From UBA1672 sp050633505 (GTDB taxonomy: Bacteria > Pseudomonadota > Alphaproteobacteria > Micavibrionales > Micavibrionaceae): a stretch of DNA of 64,000 nucleotides. Numbering within the stretch: the first letter of the stretch is position 1; each line of letters begins with the position of its first letter. A model generated the notes under the pieces. It did no database searches, was not told where the DNA came from, and worked only from the letters and a program-made list of their open reading frames with translations. The stretch is taken from positions 1-64,000 of the forward strand of contig JBOEGQ010000010.1 in the NCBI GenBank assembly GCA_050633505.1. Direction: 5' to 3'. Positions 51,912-60,823 of the stretch are shown here, piece after piece. The position numbers and the translations under genes are program-made.

Positions 51912-53273
51912 ATGGCACAAACACAGAAGAAACTATTTATTAAAACATGGGGCTGTCAGATGAATGTCTATGACAGCAACCGTATGGCAGATATATTGTC
52001 TCCATTAGGATACAAGCCGGTTGATGCACCGGATGATGCCGATATGATTATCTTGAATACATGCCATATTCGCGAAAAAGCAACGGATAAAGTCTTTTCC
52101 GATTTAGGCCGCCTGCGCCCATTAAAAGAAAAAAGAGAAGAAGCGGGAAAGAAAACCTTAATTGCCGTTTCCGGGTGTGTTGCACAGGCCGAAGGTGACT
52201 TTATTCTAGAACGCGCACCCTATGTTGACATGGTGTTTGGACCGCAAACCTATCACGAATTGCCGGAAATGGTTTTAAAGGCCAACGGAGATGATCGTGT
52301 CATCAATACAGAATTCCCGAGCGTATCAAAGTTCGATTTCCTACCTGACGAACACACAATTGAGGGGGCATCCGCTTACTTGTCTATTCAAGAAGGCTGT
52401 GACAAGTTTTGCACATTTTGTGTTGTTCCATATACACGCGGCGCGGAATATTCACGAACAGCTCAAGAAGTTGTAGATGAAGCCCGCCGCCTTGTTGATC
52501 AGGGGGCACTGGAAATCATCCTTCTTGGACAAAACGTCAATGCATATCATGGAATCGGGCCAGACGGTTCGACATGGGGACTTGCAGATCTTATCAAAAA
52601 AATATCAGAAATTGACGGATTAAAACGTATTCGTTATTCAACCTCACACCCACGCGATATGGATGACGATTTAATTGCCGCACATGGCGAGATAGAATCT
52701 CTTATGCCGTTTCTTCACCTGCCTGTGCAAAGTGGATCTGATCGCATACTTAAGGCAATGAACCGCAAGCATGGCTCTGAGCTCTTCCGTGATGTTATTG
52801 AACGCCTGCGTAAAGCCCGCCCTGATATTACATTTTCTTCGGATTTCATTATTGGCTTCCCCGGTGAGAGTGAGCAAGATTTCGAAGATACAATGCAGTT
52901 GGCCCGTGATGTAAAATTCATCTCCTGCTATTCCTTTAAATATAGTGCAAGACCCGGAACACCCGCCGCAAATTTACAAGCCGCACTTGTCCCCCCGCAT
53001 ATCGCGTCAGAGCGCCTGCAACGTTTCCAAGCTTTAATTGATGAACATCAACGGGAATTCAATCAATCCTGCAACGGAAAGACAATGCCCATCCTATTTG
53101 ACCGCAAAGGAAAGAAACCGGGACAACTTAGTGGCCGAAGCCCATTCTTCCAATCTGTATATGTACAAGGGAATGAACGCCTAATTGGTAATATTATTGA
53201 TGTCCACATCAGTGGTGCATACGATAAATCGCTAACAGGTGATATTGTCATGTGCGATGACGAAGCAGCATAA
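51912..53273 (+). CDS. miaB: tRNA-2-methylthio-N6-dimethylallyladenosine synthase MiaB
   Basis: A radical-SAM methylthiotransferase (453 aa) that thiolates A37 of tRNAs already isopentenylated. The N-terminal UPF0004 domain has the three cluster cysteines (TWGCQMN, LNTCHIREKA, VSGCVAQAEG). The radical SAM motif is CDKFCTFCVVPYTRG. A C-terminal TRAM domain follows (residues about 375-440). It starts the conserved alphaproteobacterial run with phoH, ybeY, a CorC-like gene and lnt. Confidence 0.95.
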   Translation: MAQTQKKLFIKTWGCQMNVYDSNRMADILSPLGYKPVDAPDDADMIILNTCHIREKATDKVFSDLGRLRPLKEKREEAGKKTLIAVSGCVAQAEGDFILERAPYVDMVFGPQTYHELPEMVLKANGDDRVINTEFPSVSKFDFLPDEHTIEGASAYLSIQEGCDKFCTFCVVPYTRGAEYSRTAQEVVDEARRLVDQGALEIILLGQNVNAYHGIGPDGSTWGLADLIKKISEIDGLKRIRYSTSHPRDMDDDLIAAHGEIESLMPFLHLPVQSGSDRILKAMNRKHGSELFRDVIERLRKARPDITFSSDFIIGFPGESEQDFEDTMQLARDVKFISCYSFKYSARPGTPAANLQAALVPPHIASERLQRFQALIDEHQREFNQSCNGKTMPILFDRKGKKPGQLSGRSPFFQSVYVQGNERLIGNIIDVHISGAYDKSLTGDIVMCDDEAA

Positions 53274-53338
53274 ACCTTTGTTATTTACAGAGATTTACGG
53301 TATAATTAATCATTAACACAACAGATCAGGACACATAT

Positions 53339-54316
53339 TTGACCAAAGAAACCATTATTGAATTTGCGGATAATGATCTGGCACAACTGCTGTTTGGTGA
53401 ATATAATGACCATCTTTCCCACTTGGAAAAGAAGTTAGATGTACACATCTCAGATCGCGGGAATTTGCTACGTATTAGTGGTGAAACAGACGCTACGGAT
53501 AAGGCGCAAATAACACTACAATCTCTTTATACACGTTTACAGGACAAAGAACTTAGCAATATCACACAAGCTGATATTGACGCAGAACTACGCTTTCTAA
53601 ACACCGGTAAGACAACAAAGAAGAAGACAAATAAGTCTAAAGGCGAGAAAAACCAAACAGTTATCAAAACAAAGAACAAAACAATCGTTGCCAGATCCCC
53701 CAGTCAGGCCACTTATCTCGACCTGTTACAAAAACATGAGATGGTCTTTGGTCTCGGCCCTGCGGGAACCGGAAAAACATATTTGTCTGTTGCTGCAGGT
53801 GTTGACATGTATCTACAAGGCAAGGTAGAGCGCCTTATTTTCTGCCGACCTGCTGTTGAAGCTGGTGAAAACCTTGGCTTTCTTCCTGGTGATATGAAAG
53901 AAAAGATAGACCCTTATCTACGCCCGATTTATGATGCGCTCCACGATATGTTACCTTGGGATTTCCTTCTTAAAAAGATGGAGGCCGGAGAGATAGAGAT
54001 CGCCCCCCTCGCCTTTATGCGTGGGCGAACACTTTCCCATTCTTTTGTGATTTTAGATGAAGCGCAAAACGCAACATGCGCACAAATGAAAATGTTCCTC
54101 ACCCGGATGGGAGAGGCATCACATATGGTTATTACAGGCGATGCATCACAAAGTGACCTTCCCCATAATGTAAGGTCCGGCCTTGATGAAGCCATTGATA
54201 TCTTAAAAAATGTTAATGATATTGGCTTTATGACCTTTAAAAATGAAGATGTCATCCGGCACAATTTAGTTCGCAAAATCATCACCGCTTACGATAAATA
54301 TACATCAAAAAAATAA
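53339..54316 (+). CDS. PhoH-like ATPase
   Basis: A 325-aa protein with the PhoH domain: Walker A GLGPAGTGKTYLS, then FCRPAVEAGENLGFLPGD and Walker B FVILDEAQNAT. The N terminus carries a small KH-like or R3H-like segment. TTG start at 53339, with an AGG-type ribosome site eight bases upstream. It precedes ybeY by five bases. In this operon PhoH and YbeY commonly work together in RNA metabolism. Confidence 0.93.
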   Translation: MTKETIIEFADNDLAQLLFGEYNDHLSHLEKKLDVHISDRGNLLRISGETDATDKAQITLQSLYTRLQDKELSNITQADIDAELRFLNTGKTTKKKTNKSKGEKNQTVIKTKNKTIVARSPSQATYLDLLQKHEMVFGLGPAGTGKTYLSVAAGVDMYLQGKVERLIFCRPAVEAGENLGFLPGDMKEKIDPYLRPIYDALHDMLPWDFLLKKMEAGEIEIAPLAFMRGRTLSHSFVILDEAQNATCAQMKMFLTRMGEASHMVITGDASQSDLPHNVRSGLDEAIDILKNVNDIGFMTFKNEDVIRHNLVRKIITAYDKYTSKK

Positions 54317-54321
54317 ACCCT

Positions 54322-54831
54322 ATGAACACAGAAGAAAAAGAGCATTCATCTTTTCACATTGATATTGATATCCGTGATCAAAACTGGATCAAGCATATCC
54401 CATCAATAGAAGAAGACACGCACTCCATTATACAAAGAATCCTTACCGAACAGTTACCGTCTACTGAACATGTTGAGATAAGTATCGTCCTGACCGATAA
54501 TCCATTTATTCAAAAATTAAATCACCAATATCGCAATAAGGATAAACCAACGAATGTTTTGTCTTTCCCTCAAACAGAAGCTGATGAAATGAACACCCCG
54601 TTTCCATTCATTAGCCTTGGCGATATTATCGTTGCATTTGAGACCATCCAAAACGAAGCCTCAGAACAAAACAAGACGATAAAAAATCATTATACGCACA
54701 TGTTGGTACATGGATGCTTGCACTTATTGCACTATGATCACGAAACAGAAGAAGATGCAAAAGAGATGGAAGCATTAGAAACACAAATATTAGATCATTT
54801 GGGCATAAAAAACCCGTATGAAGAACAATAA
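54322..54831 (+). CDS. ybeY: Endoribonuclease YbeY
   Basis: Involved in 16S rRNA 3' maturation and ribosome quality control. The zinc signature is HGCLHLLHYDHETEED. The usual pattern is HGxLHLxGYDH, so the Gly before YDH is replaced by His here; the three zinc histidines remain. Other family marks are RNKDKPTNVLSFP and LGDIIV. Length 169 aa. Lies in the operon between phoH and the CorC-like gene. Confidence 0.92.
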   Translation: MNTEEKEHSSFHIDIDIRDQNWIKHIPSIEEDTHSIIQRILTEQLPSTEHVEISIVLTDNPFIQKLNHQYRNKDKPTNVLSFPQTEADEMNTPFPFISLGDIIVAFETIQNEASEQNKTIKNHYTHMLVHGCLHLLHYDHETEEDAKEMEALETQILDHLGIKNPYEEQ

Positions 54832-54854
54832 ATTTATGGCACAATGTAATTGGT

Positions 54855-55811
54855 ATGTTTGAGATGAAACAAGATAATGAAGAACCACCGAGTATGAGCA
54901 CATCACCAGATGAACATGGTGATGAAAATATTCACAACACATCACACCCCACCACCACTAAACATAAAAAAAATAGCATACAGTCGTTTCTAAGGCGTCT
55001 TTTCAGGATAAAGCCTGACACAACTCTTCGCGAAACTATTGAAGATTATATAGAAGAAGATCATCCGACAGAGGAAGAACCGTCTATTTCAGAACATGAA
55101 AAAGACCTGATCTCGAACATATTAAACTTACGCAATTTATCCGCATCAGATGTTATGGTTCCCCGCGCGGATATTATCGCCATAAACGAAGACACCACAC
55201 AAGAAGAGCTACTATCTTTACTGGTTGAACATCAATATAGCCGTATCCCAGTTTACAGAGACACGTTAGACCACGTTATCGGATCGATTCATATAAAAGA
55301 TATCTTATCCTCTCTGGCACAAAACAAGTCCATCGCCATAAAAGATCTGGTTCGTGAAGTACCCATTGTATCTCCGGCAATGACAGTGCCCGACCTGCTT
55401 TTACAAATGCGTATTACAAGAAAGCATATGACATTAGTCGTTGATGAATTCGGTGGGATTGACGGCCTTATTACAATTAATGACGTTATTGAATCCATCA
55501 TTGGTGAAATTGATGATGAACATGACACAGATGAGCAGCCGACCATTAACCCACAGGAAGATGGCAGCCTCCACGCAGATGCCCGTTATGACCTTGAAAG
55601 TTTTGAAGAACAATTCGGCAGCATACTGAATGACGAAGAACGGCAGGAAAACGACACGCTTGGCGGCCTTATTTTCTTTCTTGCAGGTCGCGTTCCTGCA
55701 CGTGGAGAGGTCTTATCACATCAAAGTGGTATGGTGTTTGAAATTCTGGACGCCGATCCACGCCGCGTAAACAAGCTTTGCATACGTAATATACCCGAAA
55801 AAACCACTTAA
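54855..55811 (+). CDS. CorC/HlyC-type transporter-associated protein
   Basis: A 318-aa protein with two CBS domains (ASDVMVPRADIIAINEDTTQ, then VPIVSPAMTVPDLLLQMRI) and a C-terminal CorC_HlyC transporter-associated domain (ARYDLESFEEQFG, TLGGLIFFLAGRVPARGEVL). The membrane DUF21 domain is absent, as in E. coli CorC/YbeX. ATG 54855 has no strong ribosome site; another ATG four codons later is possible. Role in magnesium or cobalt homeostasis is by family. Confidence 0.9.
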   Translation: MFEMKQDNEEPPSMSTSPDEHGDENIHNTSHPTTTKHKKNSIQSFLRRLFRIKPDTTLRETIEDYIEEDHPTEEEPSISEHEKDLISNILNLRNLSASDVMVPRADIIAINEDTTQEELLSLLVEHQYSRIPVYRDTLDHVIGSIHIKDILSSLAQNKSIAIKDLVREVPIVSPAMTVPDLLLQMRITRKHMTLVVDEFGGIDGLITINDVIESIIGEIDDEHDTDEQPTINPQEDGSLHADARYDLESFEEQFGSILNDEERQENDTLGGLIFFLAGRVPARGEVLSHQSGMVFEILDADPRRVNKLCIRNIPEKTT

Positions 55812-55864
55812 AAATAAGCCTCCACTATATTGCATCCAGCCTGCGAAGGCGATACAAGTCAGAA

Positions 55865-57367
55865 ATGAAACAGTTTTTCTTCATTTTTCTTATAGGTGCA
55901 TTTGCATCGCTATCCATGGCACCGACTAATTTCTGGCCAGCATTACTGTTTGGTCTGGCAGTACTTTATGTTTTCACACGCGATGCAGACACCATAAAAC
56001 AAAGTTTTGCACTCGGCTATGGCTTCAGCTTGGGCTATTTCGGCTTTAGCTTATCATGGATAGGCAACGCACTCTTAATAGATGGAAACCCATATTGGTG
56101 GGCTTGGCCATTAGCCATTTCGGGTCTTCCCATATTGCTCTCATGCTTCACCGCATGTGCATGCGCACTCTATAAACGGGTCTGCAGAAACACCACGAAC
56201 TTAGAAAACTATATCATATTCTGCACATGCCTAAGCGTATCTGAATATTTGCGCGGAAACATTTTCACAGGGTTTCCATGGAATTTATACGGATATACAT
56301 GGGCAGATATTTCGCCTATCGCACAATTTGCATCCCTAACTTCCATTTATGGATTAACATTCATCACAATCTTATGGAGTGCCTCAATTGTCCAATGGAT
56401 CGAGACAACCAGAAAAAAGACAATAGCCCTACTTATATTAAGCAGTGTTATAATCGTATATGGCTATGGACTATATAAAATAGAAACATATTCCCCCTCT
56501 TCCGAAACAAATTATACTTTTAGAATAATCCAGCCAAATATTAAACAAAGCGAAAAATGGAAGCCTGAAAAACGTGCACAGAACTTCTTAAAGTTACTGT
56601 CACTATCAAAATACAAAGAGAACGAACAAACCAAAGACAGTAAAGCGCACTATATCATATGGCCGGAAACCGCAATTGCACCGGATATAACAAATGCACC
56701 ATGGGCGATGGACTTAATAAAGGAAATACTCCACGAATACCCGACACCTGTATATCTTATTACAGGTGCACTTCGTTCTGAAAACGGGGGATATTACAAC
56801 GCTATCTTAACATTTAATAAAAATGCAGAAATCATACATGTTTATAATAAAAGGCACTTAGTTCCATTTGGTGAATATATGCCATTTGAAGAAATCATAG
56901 ACATCGCACCTATTGTCGGGTTTACCGGATTTAAGTCCGGAACAACGTCTTCTTTATTCACAACCCCCGAAAACATTACAATATCTCAATTGGTTTGTTA
57001 TGAAATTCTTTTCCCCCGCTACAGTCGAGAGCACCAGTCTAATGTAATCATAAATGTTACAAATGATGCATGGTACGGCAAAACAGCAGGCCCATACCAA
57101 CACCTTACACAGGCAAAGTTCCGAGCGATTGAAACGCAAATACCTATCCTTAGGAGCGCAAACACAGGAATAAGCGCAATCATTTCACCTTTAGGACATA
57201 TTCTCAAATACCGCGATTTAGATGAAAAAGGCTATATTTTACAAAAAATACCAATTTCCATTGCTAAATTAAACCAAAGTAATTATATAGAAGAATTGTT
57301 GATTTTGATTTTAATTACATTATCGATCATAGTAAACAAGAACAACAGGATACAAAAAACAACATAG
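55865..57367 (+). CDS. lnt: Apolipoprotein N-acyltransferase
   Basis: The inner-membrane enzyme that adds the third acyl chain to lipoproteins. Several N-terminal transmembrane helices are followed by a nitrilase-like periplasmic domain with the Glu-Lys-Cys triad: Glu in WPETAIAPD, Lys in YNKRHLVPFGEYMP and Cys in LVCYEILFP. Length 500 aa. A C-terminal helix returns to the membrane (LLILILITLSIIVN). Part of the miaB-lnt run. Confidence 0.93.
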   Translation: MKQFFFIFLIGAFASLSMAPTNFWPALLFGLAVLYVFTRDADTIKQSFALGYGFSLGYFGFSLSWIGNALLIDGNPYWWAWPLAISGLPILLSCFTACACALYKRVCRNTTNLENYIIFCTCLSVSEYLRGNIFTGFPWNLYGYTWADISPIAQFASLTSIYGLTFITILWSASIVQWIETTRKKTIALLILSSVIIVYGYGLYKIETYSPSSETNYTFRIIQPNIKQSEKWKPEKRAQNFLKLLSLSKYKENEQTKDSKAHYIIWPETAIAPDITNAPWAMDLIKEILHEYPTPVYLITGALRSENGGYYNAILTFNKNAEIIHVYNKRHLVPFGEYMPFEEIIDIAPIVGFTGFKSGTTSSLFTTPENITISQLVCYEILFPRYSREHQSNVIINVTNDAWYGKTAGPYQHLTQAKFRAIETQIPILRSANTGISAIISPLGHILKYRDLDEKGYILQKIPISIAKLNQSNYIEELLILILITLSIIVNKNNRIQKTT

Positions 57368-57461
57368 GTCACCAAGCCATGATAGCAAGAGCATACAAAA
57401 CTTATACTTAAGATCCGTTGCATACAGATATATTCATAATGTACAAAGTACAGAGTCGTAC

Positions 57462-57977
57462 ATGCGATTAGAACAAATTGCATATGTCATAACAAATAAA
57501 AAAAGAGTTACATACTACACTATGTTAAAAGAAAAACGAAAAACTAAAGGTACCGCAGATACCATTGATAAACACGTTGGCAAGCAATTACGCTCACGTA
57601 GGGCTTTACTTGGCTTAAGCCAAGAAAAACTCGCAGAGTCTGTCGGTGTTACATTTCAGCAAGTCCAAAAATATGAACGTGGCACAAACAGAATAAGCGC
57701 AAGCCGACTGTTTAGCTTTAGTAAAATTTTGGATGTATCAATCGATTATTTTTATCAAGGCCTGCCTGATGCATCAGCAAAGCCGGATTCTGCCCTATCT
57801 AGTGGAGAGCAAGCAGATTCCGACGCAGCACCATCAAAAGGTAAGCACCTGCCTGAAAACTTGTTTTCACAAAAGGAAACACTGGATCTGATCCGCGCAT
57901 ATTATAGCGTAACCGATGAGAAAAAGAGACGTGATTTCCTAAAGCTTGTTAAATCAATGGCGAAAAATATGAGCTAA
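57462..57977 (+). CDS. XRE-family transcriptional regulator
   Basis: A helix-turn-helix of the Cro/C1 type: LRSRRALLGLSQEKLAESVG then TFQQVQKYERGTNRISASRL (residues about 42-85). It closely resembles the alphaproteobacterial regulator that usually sits between lnt and metK. The C-terminal half is variable (STSSGEQADSD-like) and ends in a helical segment. ATG 57522 is a plausible later start; the upstream 20 residues are not typical. It probably regulates sulphur amino acid or cell-cycle genes in relatives, but the target here is unknown. Confidence 0.85.
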   Translation: MRLEQIAYVITNKKRVTYYTMLKEKRKTKGTADTIDKHVGKQLRSRRALLGLSQEKLAESVGVTFQQVQKYERGTNRISASRLFSFSKILDVSIDYFYQGLPDASAKPDSALSSGEQADSDAAPSKGKHLPENLFSQKETLDLIRAYYSVTDEKKRRDFLKLVKSMAKNMS

Positions 57978-58017
57978 TTAGAGAAAAAGCTCCTTATTAT
58001 TTATAATTTTTAAGATT

Positions 58018-58042
58018 AAGGCTTGTCTAAAGCCTTTTTTTT
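58018..58042 (+). terminator. Terminator after the XRE gene
   Basis: AAGGCTT (58018-58024) pairs with AAGCCTT (58030-58036), followed by a run of T through 58042. It separates the regulator gene from metK. Confidence 0.8.
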
Positions 58043-58082
58043 GTTTTAGGGTTCTCCCTCACAAATTAATTATTAAAAGTGA

Positions 58083-59297
58083 GTGACACACATGCCGTAT
58101 TCAGGACAAGCAATGAAACAAAAAGCATTAACCGACTATATCTTTACAAGTGAATCTGTATCCGAAGGACACCCGGACAAGATTTGTGACCGCATCTCAG
58201 ACGCTGTTCTGGATTTATATTTAAGCGCAGACCCCTATTCGCGCGTTGCCTGTGAGACACTGGTAACAACAGATACTGTTGTTATTGCCGGTGAGACACG
58301 TGGTCCTGCAAGTATAACAAAAGAAAAAATTGAACAAGCAGCCCGCGATGCAATCAAGGCCATCGGATATGACCAAGAAGGTTTTAGCTATAAAACTGCG
58401 AATATTGATGTGAAACTACATTCACAATCTGTGGATATTGCACAAGGTGTTGATGAAGGCACGGGTGTAGATAAGGATGAAGGCGCTGGCGACCAAGGAA
58501 TTATGTTTGGTTATGCCTGTAAAGAAACAGATGCATTGATGCCTGCTCCATTGCACTATTCTCACAAAATCCTACGTCGCATGGCAGAAGACAGACATGC
58601 CGGTATCCTTAAAGGGATTGAGCCAGACTCAAAATCACAGGTTACTTTGGAATATAAAGACGACAAACCTGTTGGCGTTAAATCTGTTGTTGTTTCAACA
58701 CAGCACGCAGAAGGCCTGTCACAAGGTGATGTAAAAGATCTTGTGCGCCCATATGTTCAAGAAGTACTCCCAGAAGGTTGGGTATTACCTGAAGAAGAAC
58801 TTTACGTGAACCCAACTGGTCGTTTTGTTATTGGTGGTCCCGTTGGTGATGCTGGCCTAACCGGTCGTAAGATTATCGTTGATACATACGGTGGCGCAGC
58901 GCCTCACGGTGGTGGTGCATTTTCTGGTAAAGATCCAACCAAGGTTGACCGTTCTGCCGCTTATGTTGCACGTTACCTTGCAAAAAATGTTGTTGCATCA
59001 GGATATGCTGAAGGCTGTACAATTCAACTTTCTTATGCAATCGGTGTTTCCAAACCAATTTCAGTTTACCTGAATACACATGGTACAGGAACAGCACCGG
59101 AAGGCGTAATCGTTGATGCCCTACAACAGCTTGTAGATCTACGTCCACGTGGTATTCGTGAGCACTTGAAATTAAACAAGCCAATTTATGAACGCAGCGC
59201 GGCATATGGTCACTTTGGCCGTACTCCCACAGATGAAGGACACTTCTCATGGGAAAAAACCGACCTTGTTGCTGAGCTACAACGCATTATCGGATAA
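58083..59297 (+). CDS. metK: S-adenosylmethionine synthetase
   Basis: Makes SAM from methionine and ATP. Marks are SVSEGHPDKICD, GAGDQGIMFGYA, GGAAPHGGGAFSGKD and DRSAAYVARY. Length about 394-404 aa. The longest frame opens at GTG 58083; ATG 58092 and ATG 58113 (with AGGA seven bases upstream) are better. A hairpin CTCAC/GTGAG in the leader covers the ribosome-site-like GTGAG and might control translation. trmB begins two bases after the stop. Confidence 0.96.
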   Translation: MTHMPYSGQAMKQKALTDYIFTSESVSEGHPDKICDRISDAVLDLYLSADPYSRVACETLVTTDTVVIAGETRGPASITKEKIEQAARDAIKAIGYDQEGFSYKTANIDVKLHSQSVDIAQGVDEGTGVDKDEGAGDQGIMFGYACKETDALMPAPLHYSHKILRRMAEDRHAGILKGIEPDSKSQVTLEYKDDKPVGVKSVVVSTQHAEGLSQGDVKDLVRPYVQEVLPEGWVLPEEELYVNPTGRFVIGGPVGDAGLTGRKIIVDTYGGAAPHGGGAFSGKDPTKVDRSAAYVARYLAKNVVASGYAEGCTIQLSYAIGVSKPISVYLNTHGTGTAPEGVIVDALQQLVDLRPRGIREHLKLNKPIYERSAAYGHFGRTPTDEGHFSWEKTDLVAELQRIIG

Positions 59298-59299
59298 TA

Positions 59300-60025
59300 A
59301 TGTCTAAAGACATCAATACAGAAAAATCGGACTCCGCTCATAAAAAGCGGAGTCTTTTTGGTAGACGGCAAGGTCGTGCGATAAAAAATGAACGTGCGCG
59401 TGTTTTAGATGAGGTTCTCCCCGACTACACAATCCCCACCGCCTTGCTGACAGAAACACAAAGTCATAAGATATCAGAATATTTTAATGCCCCATGTAAA
59501 GAATACTGGCTTGAAATCGGATTTGGCTATGGGGAACATGTTGCCGGACTTTTGCAACAAAACCCTGATACCGGATATCTTGCAGCAGAACCTTTCATAA
59601 ATGGAATGTCCGCCTTTTTGAAAGACAATGAAGATAGCCTTACAGATAATGTTCACCTTCTTATGGACGATGGAATGATGATCGCGAAGTCCTTGGCACC
59701 AGATAGTCTGGATGGGATATATATCCTCAATCCCGATCCATGGCATAAAAAACGCCATCATAAACGCCGTATTATATGCCCTGATAATCTCGATATCTTT
59801 GCGACCATTCTAAAACCGGGTGGATCATTGGTCATGACAACGGATGTAGAGGATCTTGGTGAATGGATGTGTACACAAGCCATGAATCACCCCGCCTTTA
59901 AATGGAATGCAAAAAACAAAAGTGACTGGTACGATAAACCGGATGGATGGATCACCACAAGATATGAAGAAAAAGGCGCCAAAGGTGCCAAAAAGATGGT
60001 CTATTTGATGTTCACAAGAATTTAG
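59300..60025 (+). CDS. trmB: tRNA (guanine-N7-)-methyltransferase
   Basis: Methylates G46 of tRNA using SAM. The SAM motif is LEIGFGYGEH and the family signature NPDPWHKKRHHKRR, with the C-terminal TRYEEKG. Length 241 aa, with a basic N-terminal tail (KKRSLFGRRQGRAIK). Coupled to metK (two-base gap), so the cofactor supplier and user are cotranscribed. Confidence 0.94.
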   Translation: MSKDINTEKSDSAHKKRSLFGRRQGRAIKNERARVLDEVLPDYTIPTALLTETQSHKISEYFNAPCKEYWLEIGFGYGEHVAGLLQQNPDTGYLAAEPFINGMSAFLKDNEDSLTDNVHLLMDDGMMIAKSLAPDSLDGIYILNPDPWHKKRHHKRRIICPDNLDIFATILKPGGSLVMTTDVEDLGEWMCTQAMNHPAFKWNAKNKSDWYDKPDGWITTRYEEKGAKGAKKMVYLMFTRI

Positions 60026-60246
60026 CTATTGATCAATTCATCCAAAAGTCTGGCATCATCCGACGGCTTTTCACCGGAAACGTCATCTTCCGTATATTCG
60101 CAGCTATAAAATCCGTGACTAACCCCTCTACCTTTTTACTGATGCAGCAGACACTAGTCCCAAACCACGAATATGTCAGAAAAAATACCTTGCATTCAAT
60201 ATAACAACCACGTATAACACTGGCAAATATACGGTCTTATTAAGAC

Positions 60247-60276
60247 GGTGGGCTCAAAAGAGACCCGCCTTTTTTA
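60247..60276 (+). terminator. Terminator-like hairpin before rimP
   Basis: GGTGGGCTC, AAAA loop, then GAGACCCGCC, pairing with one bulge and one G-U pair, followed by TTTTTT. It lies 40 bases before rimP and could end the trmB transcript or attenuate the rimP-nusA-infB operon. The rest of the 291-bp gap (60026-60316) shows no gene I can support. Confidence 0.65.
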
Positions 60277-60316
60277 GTACCAATTTGGATATGTTTGACA
60301 CAGAATAATAAAGAAT

Positions 60317-60814
60317 ATGAGATACACACCTCTAGAACAAAAAATTGTACAACTTGTTACGCCGGTGATTGAAGACCTCGGGTTTTCTTTTCACACCATT
60401 AAAATTACAGGTGAAAATGATGCAATGGGCGTACAGATTATGGCAGAGGATTCCAAGACAAAGAATCTTGGGGTTGATGATGCGGCAAAAATCAGTCGCG
60501 CAATTTCTGCAGTAATGGATGTCGAAGATCCAATCAATGGTGCGTACAGACTTGAGGTCAGCTCTCCCGGTATTGACCGCTTGTTAATTACAGAAAATGA
60601 TTTTGAGGCATATAAAGGCTTTGATGCAAAGCTTGAAACGCTAACCCCTGCCGACAATGGCCAAAAGAAATTCAGAGGCATTATAGGCGGCATAAAAGAT
60701 AATAAAATTCTTGTCAGTACAGATCAGGGTGATATAGAAATCCCCTATCCGTCATTGGCAAAAGCAAAACTTGTTTTAACTGACGAACTTATTAAAGCCA
60801 CGGCAAATCTTTAG
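60317..60814 (+). CDS. rimP: Ribosome maturation factor RimP
   Basis: A 165-aa factor for 30S assembly. The first domain has LEQKIVQLVTPVIEDLGFSF and the signature YRLEVSSPGIDRLL, followed by FRGIIGGIKDNKILV in the C-terminal SH3-like domain. It begins the rimP-nusA-infB operon; nusA starts nine bases after its stop with a good AGGAG site. Confidence 0.95.
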   Translation: MRYTPLEQKIVQLVTPVIEDLGFSFHTIKITGENDAMGVQIMAEDSKTKNLGVDDAAKISRAISAVMDVEDPINGAYRLEVSSPGIDRLLITENDFEAYKGFDAKLETLTPADNGQKKFRGIIGGIKDNKILVSTDQGDIEIPYPSLAKAKLVLTDELIKATANL

Positions 60815-60823
60815 GAGAAGAAA

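Noticed and set aside
60026..60316. Minus-strand frame encoding about 35 acidic residues after trmB
   Set aside because: No start codon; an upstream stop closes it. Possibly a decayed gene end but unsupported.
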